Of a stretch of DNA of 54,306 bases, positions 34,659-42,783 are shown in pieces. The stretch is from the NCBI GenBank assembly GCA_023388835.1, contig JAEWFK010000003.1, positions 1 through 54,306 of the forward strand. The letters are read 5' to 3'. The notes under the pieces are model-generated. The model did no database searches. It was not told the origin of the DNA and was given only the letters and a program-made list of their open reading frames with translations. This stretch comes from Pseudomonadota bacterium. GTDB taxonomy: Bacteria; Pseudomonadota; Gammaproteobacteria; Burkholderiales; Burkholderiaceae_B. The position numbers and the translations under genes are program-made. How positions within the stretch are numbered: position 1 is the first letter of the stretch; each line of letters begins with the position of its first letter.

Positions 34659-36749
34659 CTAGGTTCGACTCGTGGTCAGCCGCTCGAAAGCGTCCTTGAA
34701 GCGAGCGAACTCCCGGTTGAAGTCCAGATTACGACGCTGGGAAGTCATGGCCGCCAGCAGCTCGCTGCCGCCGTTCTCGCTCGGGCGCACCCATACCCAG
34801 ATGCGCCGGTCGCGCACGTAGAACATGGCGAACACGCCGATGACCAGGAAGAGACTGCCCAGATACACCGTGTTCTTGCCCGGGCTGCGCGCCACTTGGA
34901 ACACGCTGGCTTCCTTCTGCTCGAAGCTGCTCAGCGTCATGAAGACCGGCGCAGGGTAATCGGGGAAATTGGCCAGGGCCAGCAGCGCCATCTGTACCCA
35001 GCGCTGACCGTCAGCCCATGCCCCGCCTTCGCGGGCAATCGGCTGACTGCCCTGGCGGACCCGCAGCACATCGCGCAGTTCAGTCAGTGAAAGCTGAATC
35101 ATGGGGACCGCAAACCCCAGAACCTTATCGTGGTCGGTCTCGGGGACGTTTCCGAGTATCCCATCGAACCCGGAGCGACGGAAGCTCTCGAGCGCGCCGA
35201 CGGCGGCCTTCTGCAGCAGGTCTGCGTCGACCATCGGCGTCGCGTTCTTGTCGGCGAAGCGTTGAGCCGCCAGATTCACCAGGGCGGGTTCGAGCAATGC
35301 CGCACGCAAGTTCATGAACTCGGCGACGGTGTCGTCGTCGCCCACCGGAAGCCGCACATAACGGAAGGGGACGGCTTCGGATTCGCGTATGCCGGCAAGA
35401 ATCACCCGGCTGCCGTCGAGCTCGATGGGCAGCATGTAATTCGTGTATTCGAAGGACTGGCCGTCCGCGCCAATGATGCGGTACTGCACGCTGGGGCCGA
35501 CGTTGCGCAGATGCTCGTTGTTCGCCGCGGCGGCGCTGCCGCTGACTGCCGCCACGTGCTCGATCACGGCTTTCGGCTGGGGGGGCTCGCCGCCACTCAG
35601 GTCTTCTACGTTGATGACCCGCAGCGCCGTGAATTCGACGGTAAGCGGAATTTCGCGATCGCCTTCGTTTACGGAGATCTGGCTGCGGCTCCCCACGACC
35701 CCGCTGACTTCGAAAGGCTGGTTCACTGCGCCGACGAGCGGATAACCCTTCAGTTCGAGCGTGCTGCCGCCGTCATCAAAACTGGACTGGTACACCGTGA
35801 CACCCTTATAGCGCAGGGGTTCATTCACCAGGATATCCCGTTCGAAGCGATCGCCGGTTTCCGGGTCGATGACTTCCACCACACTGCGAAAATCGCTGGG
35901 CATGCCGGTGGAGTAGTAGTCGACGACGAAGTCCTTCAAAGTCATGCTGAAGGGCAATGGTTGCACGAGCACACCGTTGCCCACGGCGATCAGCCCGTTG
36001 GAGCCTGTCGCGCCTTCGGGAATCAGCATATTGGCGCGGAAGCTGGGGTTGGCAGCCGATAGTTTGCCGGTTTCCGGGACCTGAGAGATCAGCATGTTTT
36101 CGGTCACGGGCTGCTTGTCGAACAGCCAGACCTGCAGCCGTACGGGCAGTTCGCTGTCCAGCAGGCCGCCTATGCAGATCACCACAATGGCGACGTGCGC
36201 GAAGATGTATCCCAGCCGGTTCGCGCTTCCCTTCTTGGCGGCCAGCATGATGCTGTCGCCATCTTGGCGCAGCTTCCAGGCGTAGCCGTTCTTTCGCAGC
36301 CAGGGCTGCACGCGCGCAAGGGCCTGAGCGGGCGGTTCAGCCACGGACGCTTCGGCACGATGATGGAAGGCACGCAGACTGCTGCCGCGAACGTGTTCAC
36401 GAAACGAGCGGGCATCCTTGATGAATCGTGGCGTGTTGCGGATGACGCACAGTGTGGTGGACACCACAAGAAAGGCCATGATCAGCAGGAACCACCAGCT
36501 GTTGTAGACGTGCCAGATCGCGAACTTGTCGAAAACTTCGTACCAGAAGGGACCGAACTGGTCGAAGTAATCGTTTGACGACTGGTTCTGCATGAGCACC
36601 GTGCCAATGACGCTGGCCACGCAGATGAACATCAGCAAACTGACCGCAAACCGCATGGAGCCCAGCAGCTCGAATATATCGGCATTGAGCCGGCGCGGAG
36701 AAGACTTGGATGTCACAGGTCGCACTTCATAAAAAAAGGGGAATGCCAT
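34659..36749 (-). CDS. ccsB: Cytochrome c biogenesis protein CcsB (ResB/Ccs1 family)
   Basis: 696 aa partner of CcsA in System II. Three N-terminal helices (about residues 30-55, 85-108 and 180-200), a large periplasmic domain of about 400 residues with the family block GVTVYQSSFDDGG, and a last helix near 625-645 (LFLVIGVFAMFYVRDRR) fit ResB. The early block LGSMRFAVSLLMFICVASVI is typical. The ATG at 36749 is used; an in-frame GTG 11 codons later is possible because homologues tend to begin near there. It is followed by ccsA and preceded by the cytochrome c4 gene, which is a likely substrate of the complex. Confidence 0.95.
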   Translation of the reverse strand: MAFPFFYEVRPVTSKSSPRRLNADIFELLGSMRFAVSLLMFICVASVIGTVLMQNQSSNDYFDQFGPFWYEVFDKFAIWHVYNSWWFLLIMAFLVVSTTLCVIRNTPRFIKDARSFREHVRGSSLRAFHHRAEASVAEPPAQALARVQPWLRKNGYAWKLRQDGDSIMLAAKKGSANRLGYIFAHVAIVVICIGGLLDSELPVRLQVWLFDKQPVTENMLISQVPETGKLSAANPSFRANMLIPEGATGSNGLIAVGNGVLVQPLPFSMTLKDFVVDYYSTGMPSDFRSVVEVIDPETGDRFERDILVNEPLRYKGVTVYQSSFDDGGSTLELKGYPLVGAVNQPFEVSGVVGSRSQISVNEGDREIPLTVEFTALRVINVEDLSGGEPPQPKAVIEHVAAVSGSAAAANNEHLRNVGPSVQYRIIGADGQSFEYTNYMLPIELDGSRVILAGIRESEAVPFRYVRLPVGDDDTVAEFMNLRAALLEPALVNLAAQRFADKNATPMVDADLLQKAAVGALESFRRSGFDGILGNVPETDHDKVLGFAVPMIQLSLTELRDVLRVRQGSQPIAREGGAWADGQRWVQMALLALANFPDYPAPVFMTLSSFEQKEASVFQVARSPGKNTVYLGSLFLVIGVFAMFYVRDRRIWVWVRPSENGGSELLAAMTSQRRNLDFNREFARFKDAFERLTTSRT

Positions 36750-36811
36750 GCAACGGCATACCCCCTATTCTAGTTCGTTGGGAGGCCGGGCGGCCCCCTT
36801 CGTCGTCGTTC

Positions 36812-36833
36812 AGGTTTGTTTAAGCTCAAACCT
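36812..36833. repeat. GGTTTG/CAAACC inverted repeat downstream of cytochrome c4
   Basis: AGGTTTG (36812-36818) and CAAACCT (36827-36833) form a perfect 7-bp dyad with an 8-base spacer, in the 134-bp gap between the cytochrome c4 stop and ccsB. There is no T-run on the minus strand, so it is a weak terminator candidate. It shares the CAAACC core with the dyad upstream of the same gene. Confidence 0.4.
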
Positions 36834-36883
36834 TTGGCATTCATTGGCCCTGCCCGCGCACGCCGAGCCTTGAACCGGCTGAA

Positions 36884-37579
36884 TCAGCGCAAGCCGGCAG
36901 CGTAATCGGCAACCGCCGCGATATCGCGGTCGGACATGCGGTCGGCGATCTCGAACATTTCGGTGCTGTTGGCGCGGTCGCCACTGCGGAACAGGCGAAG
37001 CTGCTCGGCAATGTAGTCGGGATGCTGACCGCCGACCCGGGGGTACTTGCCCGGAACGCCTGCGCCGTTGGGGGAGTGGCAGCCTGCACAGGCCGGCACG
37101 CCACGCGCTGCAATACCGCCGCGCCAGATCGACAGGCCGCGTTCCATGGTGTCTTCGTTGCTGGCTGCGGGCGCCGTGTCAAGGTTGATGGCCTGAGTGG
37201 ACAGATAAAACGAGATGTTGCGGATGTCGTCTTCGGTCAGGGGGGCGGCCATGGGTGCCATGACGGACGGCGCGCCGTTCGGACCGTTGCGCACCGGCGG
37301 GTGATCGCCCTTGGGCTTGAAGTCCAGCAATTGCTTGACCAGATACTCGTACGGTTGAGCCGCAACGTTCGGGTTGATCGGGATGATGCTGTTACCTGCT
37401 TCGCCGTGGCAGCTCGCACAGGCGATCACACCGCGGGCCATGTCGCCGTTCACATAAAGTTGTTCGCCTTTGGCCAGATCTGGCTTGGCGACGGCCTCGG
37501 CGGCATGGCTGACGGAGACAACACAGGTGCCGAGCAGCACACCGCTGGCAACAACCATTCTGGAAAGCATACGCTTCAT
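36884..37579 (-). CDS. Dihaem cytochrome c4
   Basis: 231 aa periplasmic electron carrier. A Sec signal peptide (about residues 1-26, ending in SHAAEA) is followed by two class I cytochrome c domains, each with one haem site: ACASCHGEAG in the first and ACAGCHSPNG in the second, with axial Met candidates in PSVMAPMAA and STEMFEIADRM. Cytochrome c4 passes electrons to terminal oxidases. The ATG at 37579 has GAGGT 6 bases upstream; the frame extends further but those residues are not signal-like. It lies upstream of ccsBA, which would attach its haem, and is divergent from engB across 161 bp. Confidence 0.95.
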   Translation of the reverse strand: MKRMLSRMVVASGVLLGTCVVSVSHAAEAVAKPDLAKGEQLYVNGDMARGVIACASCHGEAGNSIIPINPNVAAQPYEYLVKQLLDFKPKGDHPPVRNGPNGAPSVMAPMAAPLTEDDIRNISFYLSTQAINLDTAPAASNEDTMERGLSIWRGGIAARGVPACAGCHSPNGAGVPGKYPRVGGQHPDYIAEQLRLFRSGDRANSTEMFEIADRMSDRDIAAVADYAAGLR

Positions 37580-37685
37580 GAAGACCTCGACGATCGCGAA
37601 TTCGACCCGGCACCGGCGGCGCCGCGATTGCTGGTGGCTCGTGACCCGGCAGGCCCGATACGCTCGGAACCGCTGAATCATGAGT

Positions 37686-37719
37686 TTTCAAACCTGCGAT
37701 TATACAATAGGGTTTGAAA
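37686..37719. promoter_or_regulatory. Long inverted repeat in the cytochrome c4/engB divergent promoter region
   Basis: TTTCAAACC (37686-37694) and GGTTTGAAA (37711-37719) are perfect 9-bp inverted repeats with a 16-base AT-rich spacer. The spacer contains TATAAT on the minus strand (37699-37704), a consensus -10 for cytochrome c4, and TACAAT on the plus strand towards engB. No convincing -35 accompanies either. The layout suggests a regulator that sits over divergent promoters. Confidence 0.5.
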
Positions 37720-37740
37720 TTCACTGTCACAGGATAGCCC

Positions 37741-38364
37741 GTGTCCATTCTGCACCGCGCCCGCTTCACCACTTCGGCCGCGCGTCTCGACCAGCTTCCC
37801 CCGCCCACAGGGCCGGAAGTCTGTTTTGTCGGGCGCTCCAATTCGGGTAAGTCCTCCGCCATCAATGTATTGACGAACCAGCGCAGGCTTGCCTTCTCCA
37901 GCAAGACGCCCGGACGCACTCGCCTCATCAACATGTTCGGCATTCCCGACCCGCTCGACCCGGAAGGGGTGTTGGGTTATTTGGTCGACCTGCCCGGCTA
38001 CGGTTACGCGTCCGTTGCGCAATCGGCCCGTGAAGAATGGGCCGACGTGCTGGGCAGCTACCTGCGTGATCGGTCTTCGCTGGCCGGCGTTGTCCTTCTG
38101 GTCGATATCCGCCGGGGTGTCACGCCGCTCGACCGCCGGCTGGCGGACTGGCTGGCGCCTCGGGGAATCCCGGTGCTCGCGCTATTGACCAAAGCCGACA
38201 AACTTCCGTACGGGCAGCGCGTGCGCGCCATTGCCGCCGTCAAGAAAGAACTGGCCGATCTGGGCACACTGCGCGCCGTGGCGTTCTCGTCCACCGAACG
38301 CATCGGCCTGGAAGAGGCGACGGCCCATATCGAGAACTGGATTTCCCCCAGGGTCGTACCCTGA
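37741..38364 (+). CDS. engB: Ribosome biogenesis GTP-binding protein EngB (YsxC/YihA)
   Basis: 207 aa essential GTPase that assists assembly of the large ribosomal subunit. GTPase motifs in order: G1 VGRSNSGKSSAIN, G2 SKTPGRTRLIN, G3 VDLPGYGYA, G4 LTKADKLPYG, and a G5-like VAFSSTERIGL near the end. The start is GTG at 37741, immediately after the divergent regulatory region; an AGGATAG stretch precedes it by 5-6 bases. It is followed 38 bp on by hemB, a pairing I recall from Bordetella-like genomes, and the two are probably co-transcribed. Confidence 0.96.
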   Translation: MSILHRARFTTSAARLDQLPPPTGPEVCFVGRSNSGKSSAINVLTNQRRLAFSSKTPGRTRLINMFGIPDPLDPEGVLGYLVDLPGYGYASVAQSAREEWADVLGSYLRDRSSLAGVVLLVDIRRGVTPLDRRLADWLAPRGIPVLALLTKADKLPYGQRVRAIAAVKKELADLGTLRAVAFSSTERIGLEEATAHIENWISPRVVP

Positions 38365-38402
38365 CCGTTCCCCGGGGCCACCCCGGGTTACCTGGAGCAA
38401 CA

Positions 38403-39419
38403 ATGACTGCATTCATTCCGCAAGCCGATTTTCCCGCCTCGCGGCCGCGGCGCAACCGCCGCGATCACTTCACCCGCCGGTTGGTGCGCGAGCATTCCCT
38501 GACCGTCGATGACTTCATCTACCCGGTCTTCATCGCTGAAGGCCAGGGTCTGAAACAGGCGGTGCCTTCAATGCCTGGCGTCGATCGCTATTCCATCGAC
38601 ACCTTGCTGCCTGTGGCGGAACAATGTGTTGAGCTCGGCATCCCGGTGATCGCCTTGTTCCCGGTGATCGACAGCTCGCTCAAGACACCGGACGGCAGCG
38701 AAGCCGCCAACGCCGACGGCCTGGTGCCCCGCGCCGTGCGAGAACTGAAATCGCGCTTTCCCGAGCTGGGCGTACTGACCGACGTGGCGCTGGACCCGTA
38801 CACCAGCCACGGGCAAGACGGCGTGATCGACGACAACGGCTATGTATTGAACGAGCCGACGGTCGAAATCCTGGTACGCCAGTCACTGGTGCAGGCCGAA
38901 GCGGGCGTTGACATCGTGGCCCCCAGCGACATGATGGACGGGCGGGTCGGCGCGCTGCGCCGGGCTCTGGAAGACGCGGACCACATCCACACCCGCATCA
39001 TGGCCTATTCGGCAAAGTATGCCAGCGCCTTCTATGGCCCCTTCCGCGATGCCGTCGGTTCGGCATCGAACCTGGGCAAGTCGAACAAGGCGACCTATCA
39101 AATGGACCCGGCCAACCGTGCAGAGGCCCTGCGCGAAGTGGCCGCCGATATCCGCGAAGGCGCGGACATGGTCATGGTCAAGCCCGGTATGCCGTATCTC
39201 GATGTCCTGCGCGATGTGAAACAGACTTTCGGCATGCCCACCTTCGCCTACCAGGTCAGCGGCGAGTACGCCATGCTGAAGGCCGCTGCCGCCAACGGCT
39301 GGCTGGACCATGACAAAGTCGTGCTGGAATCACTGCTGGCGTTCAAGCGCGCCGGCGGCGACGGCATTCTGACCTACTTTGCCATCGAAGCGGCGCAGCT
39401 GCTGCGACAACAGCGCTGA
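38403..39419 (+). CDS. hemB: Delta-aminolevulinic acid dehydratase (porphobilinogen synthase)
   Basis: 338 aa enzyme that condenses two aminolevulinate molecules to porphobilinogen in haem synthesis. The two active-site Lys lie in AYSAKYASAFYGPFRDA and MVMVKPGMPYLDV. The metal region DVALDPYTSHGQDG lacks the Cys triad of zinc-type enzymes and matches the magnesium-dependent class, with Gln where many have His. DIVAPSDMMDGRVGALR is also typical. GGAG lies 7-8 bases before the ATG. The last 90 bp overlap, on the opposite strand, the end of dsbD. Haem supply fits the neighbouring cytochrome genes. Confidence 0.98.
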   Translation: MTAFIPQADFPASRPRRNRRDHFTRRLVREHSLTVDDFIYPVFIAEGQGLKQAVPSMPGVDRYSIDTLLPVAEQCVELGIPVIALFPVIDSSLKTPDGSEAANADGLVPRAVRELKSRFPELGVLTDVALDPYTSHGQDGVIDDNGYVLNEPTVEILVRQSLVQAEAGVDIVAPSDMMDGRVGALRRALEDADHIHTRIMAYSAKYASAFYGPFRDAVGSASNLGKSNKATYQMDPANRAEALREVAADIREGADMVMVKPGMPYLDVLRDVKQTFGMPTFAYQVSGEYAMLKAAAANGWLDHDKVVLESLLAFKRAGGDGILTYFAIEAAQLLRQQR

Positions 39420-41465
39420 CTCAGCCCGCAACGCAGTCATCCGGTCCACGCCCACGCCAGCGTGCGTCGGGCCGGAAAGTGCCACGCTATCCGCCGGAGC
39501 CGCCTGCGGCGATCCGGCGGCAGCCGCCAATACCTCATCGAGCACCTTGCCAAAGCGTTCGGCGTTCTGGAAACCCACCACACGCTGCTCCATTTCCCGA
39601 CCCTGCGCATCGAAGAAGATGATGCCCGGCGGGCCGAACAGACGGAAGCGTTTGAGCAGCGCCCGATGTTCGGCATCGTTGCGGGTGACGTCCGCCTGAA
39701 CGAGCACCATGCCGTCGAGCTTGCGGGCGACGTCCACATCGCTGAAAGTGAAGCGCTCCATCTCGATGCAGGACACACACCAGTCGGCGTAGAAATCCAG
39801 CATCACCGGCTGCCCGGCCTGCTCCAGTATCTGGTCGAGCTCCTCGATGGACGCCACTTGAACGAAGCGGCGCTTGACCGCCTGCGCGACATCGGCGCCG
39901 CTCACGGCCGGCGACGCGCCCTGCCCGCCCGCAGGAGCAACATAAGGCGACAAGGGGCGGAAGGGATCGCGGCCACCGCCCGCCATGCCAACGAGCATGA
40001 GCAGCGCCCAGGCCGCCAGAACGAGGCCCAAGGCCTTGATCAGATGCCGCCCGGGCCCTGCACCCACAGGCAGCGCCTCGAAGGCGCCCATCATGACGGC
40101 GCTGCATACGGCAAGCGCCACCCAGCCCAACAGCAGCAGCCAGTCCGGCAGCAGAGAAGACACCATCCACCAGGCCGTCGCCAGCAGCAGTATGCCAAAG
40201 GCCCACTTCACGCCCTGCATCCATGCGCCTGCCCTGGGCAGCAGCGCGCCGGACGACGCGCCCAGCAGCAAGAGCGGAATCCCTGATCCCCAGGCAAGCG
40301 CAAACAGCGCGGTCCCGCCCAGCGCGACATCGCCCGTTTGCGAGATGAAGAGCAGCACGCCCGCGAGCGGTGCGGCCACGCAGGGACCGACGATCAGGGC
40401 GGAGAGCATCCCCATCAGGAAGACACCGCCAAAGCGCCCGCCCGGGATCCGGTTCATGCGTTCGTTCAATGCCGTCTGCATCGCAGCCGGCGCCTGCAGG
40501 GTGAAGACATCAAAGTTCGCCAGCGCCAGCACGGTGAGCAACACCGCGAAGGTGGCCAGGACCCAAGGCGTCTGCAGCCAGATCATGAGGCCTGAGCCCA
40601 GCACCCCGGCGAAAACGCCCAAAATGGTGTAGATGATGGACATGCCAAGCACGAAGACCGCGGCAAGCGACAGCCCCCGAGTGCGAGAGAGCGATTTCGC
40701 CTTGCCGGCGTCGCCCGCAATAACGGCCATCAGAATCGGCACCATGGGCAACACGCAGGGCGTGAACGCCAGCAGCAGCCCTAGCAGCAGGCTCAGGCCC
40801 ACGACCTGGAACCAGCCGGCGCCTTCGAGCCAGGCGGCCAGCCCCGTGTCGCCGAAGTCGAACGGATTCAGCCCAGCAGCTGCTGCTTCTCCGCGGCCCG
40901 CAGCGTCCCCCGACAGCGTAGGCAGCGGCTTACCATCGTTGCCGAGCGCCACGCTCAAGGGCTGTGGAACGCTGGAGACGGTGCCCGCGCCCGCCACCGA
41001 CCAATTCCCGTCCGCCGCCCTGGACAGCTGCAGCTCGCGAGTATCAGGGGGATAGCACAGGCCGGCATCCGCGCAGCCCTGGCTGGTGATGCCCAGGGTA
41101 AGCGGCGTGCCCGCAGGCGGCTGCATCGGCGCATCAGACTGCGGCAGACGAATGCGCACAGTGACCTGACCGTAATAGACCTCCATGTCCTTCTCGAAGG
41201 TCGGGTCATACTTGACCAGACCCGGCGGGTAGGAAGCTTCGGCCGCCATGCCTTCGGGTATCGTCAGCTCGAAGCGTTCGCGGTACATGTAGTAGGCCGG
41301 CGCAATGACGTAGTGCAGGTCCAGAGTATCGGGCGCGGCCATGGCGGCCGAGAACTTGAATGCTTCCTGAGGGTCCAGGAACTCTTCTTCAGCCCGCGCC
41401 ACATTCAGCAGCACGCCGAAAACGAGCAGCAGCAGGGTCAACCAGAATGTCGTTGCGCGGGCCAT
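39330..41465 (-). CDS. dsbD: Thiol:disulfide interchange protein DsbD
   Basis: 711 aa inner-membrane reductase that moves electrons from cytosolic thioredoxin to periplasmic partners, including the cytochrome c maturation pathway. It has a signal peptide (to about ARAEE). The alpha domain has the Cys pair in SQGCADAGLCYPP, the eight-helix beta domain has AFTPCVLPMVPIL and LIVGPCVAAPLAG, and the C-terminal thioredoxin-like gamma domain has ADWCVSCIEMERF. All six redox Cys are present. A tail of about 55 residues after the gamma domain is Ala-rich, and its last 30 codons lie over the end of hemB. The start at 41465 (MARATTFW) begins the signal peptide. cutA is 102 bp upstream, as in E. coli. 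Confidence 0.96.
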   Translation of the reverse strand: MARATTFWLTLLLLVFGVLLNVARAEEEFLDPQEAFKFSAAMAAPDTLDLHYVIAPAYYMYRERFELTIPEGMAAEASYPPGLVKYDPTFEKDMEVYYGQVTVRIRLPQSDAPMQPPAGTPLTLGITSQGCADAGLCYPPDTRELQLSRAADGNWSVAGAGTVSSVPQPLSVALGNDGKPLPTLSGDAAGRGEAAAAGLNPFDFGDTGLAAWLEGAGWFQVVGLSLLLGLLLAFTPCVLPMVPILMAVIAGDAGKAKSLSRTRGLSLAAVFVLGMSIIYTILGVFAGVLGSGLMIWLQTPWVLATFAVLLTVLALANFDVFTLQAPAAMQTALNERMNRIPGGRFGGVFLMGMLSALIVGPCVAAPLAGVLLFISQTGDVALGGTALFALAWGSGIPLLLLGASSGALLPRAGAWMQGVKWAFGILLLATAWWMVSSLLPDWLLLLGWVALAVCSAVMMGAFEALPVGAGPGRHLIKALGLVLAAWALLMLVGMAGGGRDPFRPLSPYVAPAGGQGASPAVSGADVAQAVKRRFVQVASIEELDQILEQAGQPVMLDFYADWCVSCIEMERFTFSDVDVARKLDGMVLVQADVTRNDAEHRALLKRFRLFGPPGIIFFDAQGREMEQRVVGFQNAERFGKVLDEVLAAAAGSPQAAPADSVALSGPTHAGVGVDRMTALRAESALLSQQLRRFDGKVGQNAVAAGALERQQ

Positions 41466-41567
41466 GCCACCCGTCGTGTCGCTGCGGTAATACGGCGCAC
41501 ACGCGCCTCGAGGCGGCTGCGCTTTCACGCGCCGCGAAATACGGGAACCATACATTGTTGCTGTTGC

Positions 41568-41933
41568 CTATTGCTGATGCCGCGCCTGGGCGCGGACCCA
41601 CTCCATATAACTTTGCAGCCCCCCGAGCACAGGCAGGATCAGGACCTCGGGCACATCGTAGGGATGCAGCTGCTTGAGTCGCTCGATCAGCGCCGGCAAC
41701 TGGCCCCGCGTGGTTTTCATGGTCATCGGGACCTCGTCGGCGCCTTCGAGCTTGCCTTCCCACATGTACATGGACAGGCTGGGCGTGCCAAGGTTCACGC
41801 AGGCGGCCAGGTATTCCTCGACCAGCATGTGGGCAATGCGCTTGGCCAGCTGAATGTCGGGTGCGTTGCTGAGCACCACCACCACGTCGTCAGCTGCGCC
41901 GTCGGATGCCTGGGAAAGGAAGGTATTCGCCAT
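41568..41933 (-). CDS. cutA: Divalent-cation tolerance protein CutA
   Basis: 121 aa trimeric, ferredoxin-like-fold protein linked to copper and other metal tolerance; its exact activity is unresolved even in model species. The family blocks are visible: VVLSNAPDIQLAKRIAHMLV, AACVNLGTPSLSMYMWEGKL, TMKTTRGQLPALIERLKQLH, HPYDVPEVLILPV. The ATG at 41933 is taken; the longer frame to 42062 has no family resemblance. It lies upstream of dsbD on the same strand and 160 bp past the terminator of the ribosomal operon, so it probably has its own promoter. Confidence 0.95.
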   Translation of the reverse strand: MANTFLSQASDGAADDVVVVLSNAPDIQLAKRIAHMLVEEYLAACVNLGTPSLSMYMWEGKLEGADEVPMTMKTTRGQLPALIERLKQLHPYDVPEVLILPVLGGLQSYMEWVRAQARHQQ

Positions 41934-42095
41934 AATGAAGTCGCAAGTGCTTGTCCTGGCTGACATTCTAGCCCGTCGAGGAAGATTGCCTTTTTCTGGA
42001 ACGAGCACTGAAACCGAATCAGACGTTCTTTTCGTACAGCGCCACACCAGGCAAGTCTGCAAAATGCGAATCGCAAGGGGCGGCGCCGCACTGGA

Positions 42096-42129
42096 AAGAA
42101 AAAAGCCTGCTCGGTTTCCCGGGCAGGCT
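42096..42129 (-). terminator. Rho-independent terminator of the ribosomal (alpha) operon
   Basis: On the minus strand AGCCTGC (42123-42129) and GCAGGCT (42104-42110) form a 7-bp stem, with an inner CGG/CCG pair, followed by TTTTTTCTTTCC. It lies 50 bp past the rplQ stop and ends the operon. Confidence 0.93.
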
Positions 42130-42179
42130 CTCTGCGGAAGCGGCGGCCCGTCGGGGCCCGCTTTCAGCGACAGCTGGGT

Positions 42180-42563
42180 TTATTCAGCTGCAGCTTCTTC
42201 CACTTCGGGGCGGTCGACCAGTTCCATGTAAGCCATGGGAGCGTTGTCGCCCTGACGAAAGCCCATCTTCAGGACGCGGGTGTAACCACCGTTGCGTGCC
42301 TGGTAGCGGGGGCCGATTTCTTCGAACAGCTTGGTCACGGCATCGCGATCGCGCAGACGGGCAAAAGCCAGACGACGGTTGGCGAGCGTGGGTTCCTTGC
42401 CGAGCGTGATCAGCGGCTCGATGACGCGGCGCAGTTCCTTGGCCTTGGGCAGCGTGGTCTTGATCGCTTCGTGAGTGAGCAGCGATACGGCCATGTTGCG
42501 GAACATGGCCAGACGGTGGCTGCTGGTACGGTTGAGTTTACGCAAACCGCTACGGTGACGCAT
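42180..42563 (-). CDS. rplQ: 50S ribosomal protein L17
   Basis: 127 aa large-subunit protein near the polypeptide exit tunnel. The start MRHRSGLRKLNRTSSHRLAM, the block NMAVSLLTHEAIKTTLPKAKELR and the GYTRVLKMGFRQGDNAPMAY end are near-universal. AAAGGAAATC precedes the ATG. It is the last gene of the operon. The 220-bp gap to rpoA is unusually long and carries a palindromic repeat element, so expression of L17 may depend on read-through across it. Confidence 0.99.
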   Translation of the reverse strand: MRHRSGLRKLNRTSSHRLAMFRNMAVSLLTHEAIKTTLPKAKELRRVIEPLITLGKEPTLANRRLAFARLRDRDAVTKLFEEIGPRYQARNGGYTRVLKMGFRQGDNAPMAYMELVDRPEVEEAAAE

Positions 42564-42683
42564 GATGATTTCCTTTGAATCTTGGGGCGGTTATCCGCCG
42601 GTTTCCGGCTCTTCTATCAGCACATGCTGCGGGCCGATGACTGATGAAATTTAAGGGGTGAAATTCTAGCACAGGCTTTGTCG

Positions 42684-42760
42684 GGGTCAGACCACGATTC
42701 TCGCCTGCCGTTGGCGCCGGACCACGATCTACACGATGTGGAGATCGCGGCCTGACCCCA
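42684..42760. repeat. 77-bp palindromic element with GGGGTCAG/CTGACCCC ends (REP/MITE-like)
   Basis: The left end GGGGTCAGACCACGAT and the right end ATCGCGGCCTGACCCC pair at 14 of 16 positions. GACCACGAT occurs twice in direct orientation exactly 30 bp apart (42691 and 42721). Between the ends are a hairpin CGATCT/AGATCG (42726-42748) and a short CGCC/GGCG stem (42703-42717), so the whole can fold as a branched cruciform. It lies between the rpoA stop and rplQ. The GGGGTCAG terminus recalls short elements mobilised by RAYT (REP-associated Y1) transposases; that link is from memory. No second copy is in the window. Confidence 0.7.
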
Positions 42761-42783
42761 ACGGTGGATTTGCTGCTTACTGC

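Noticed and set aside
38365..38402. CCGGGG-CCA-CCCCGG hairpin between engB and hemB as a terminator or attenuator
   Set aside because: Short stem with no T-run and only 38 bp between co-directional genes; more likely chance in GC-rich spacer.
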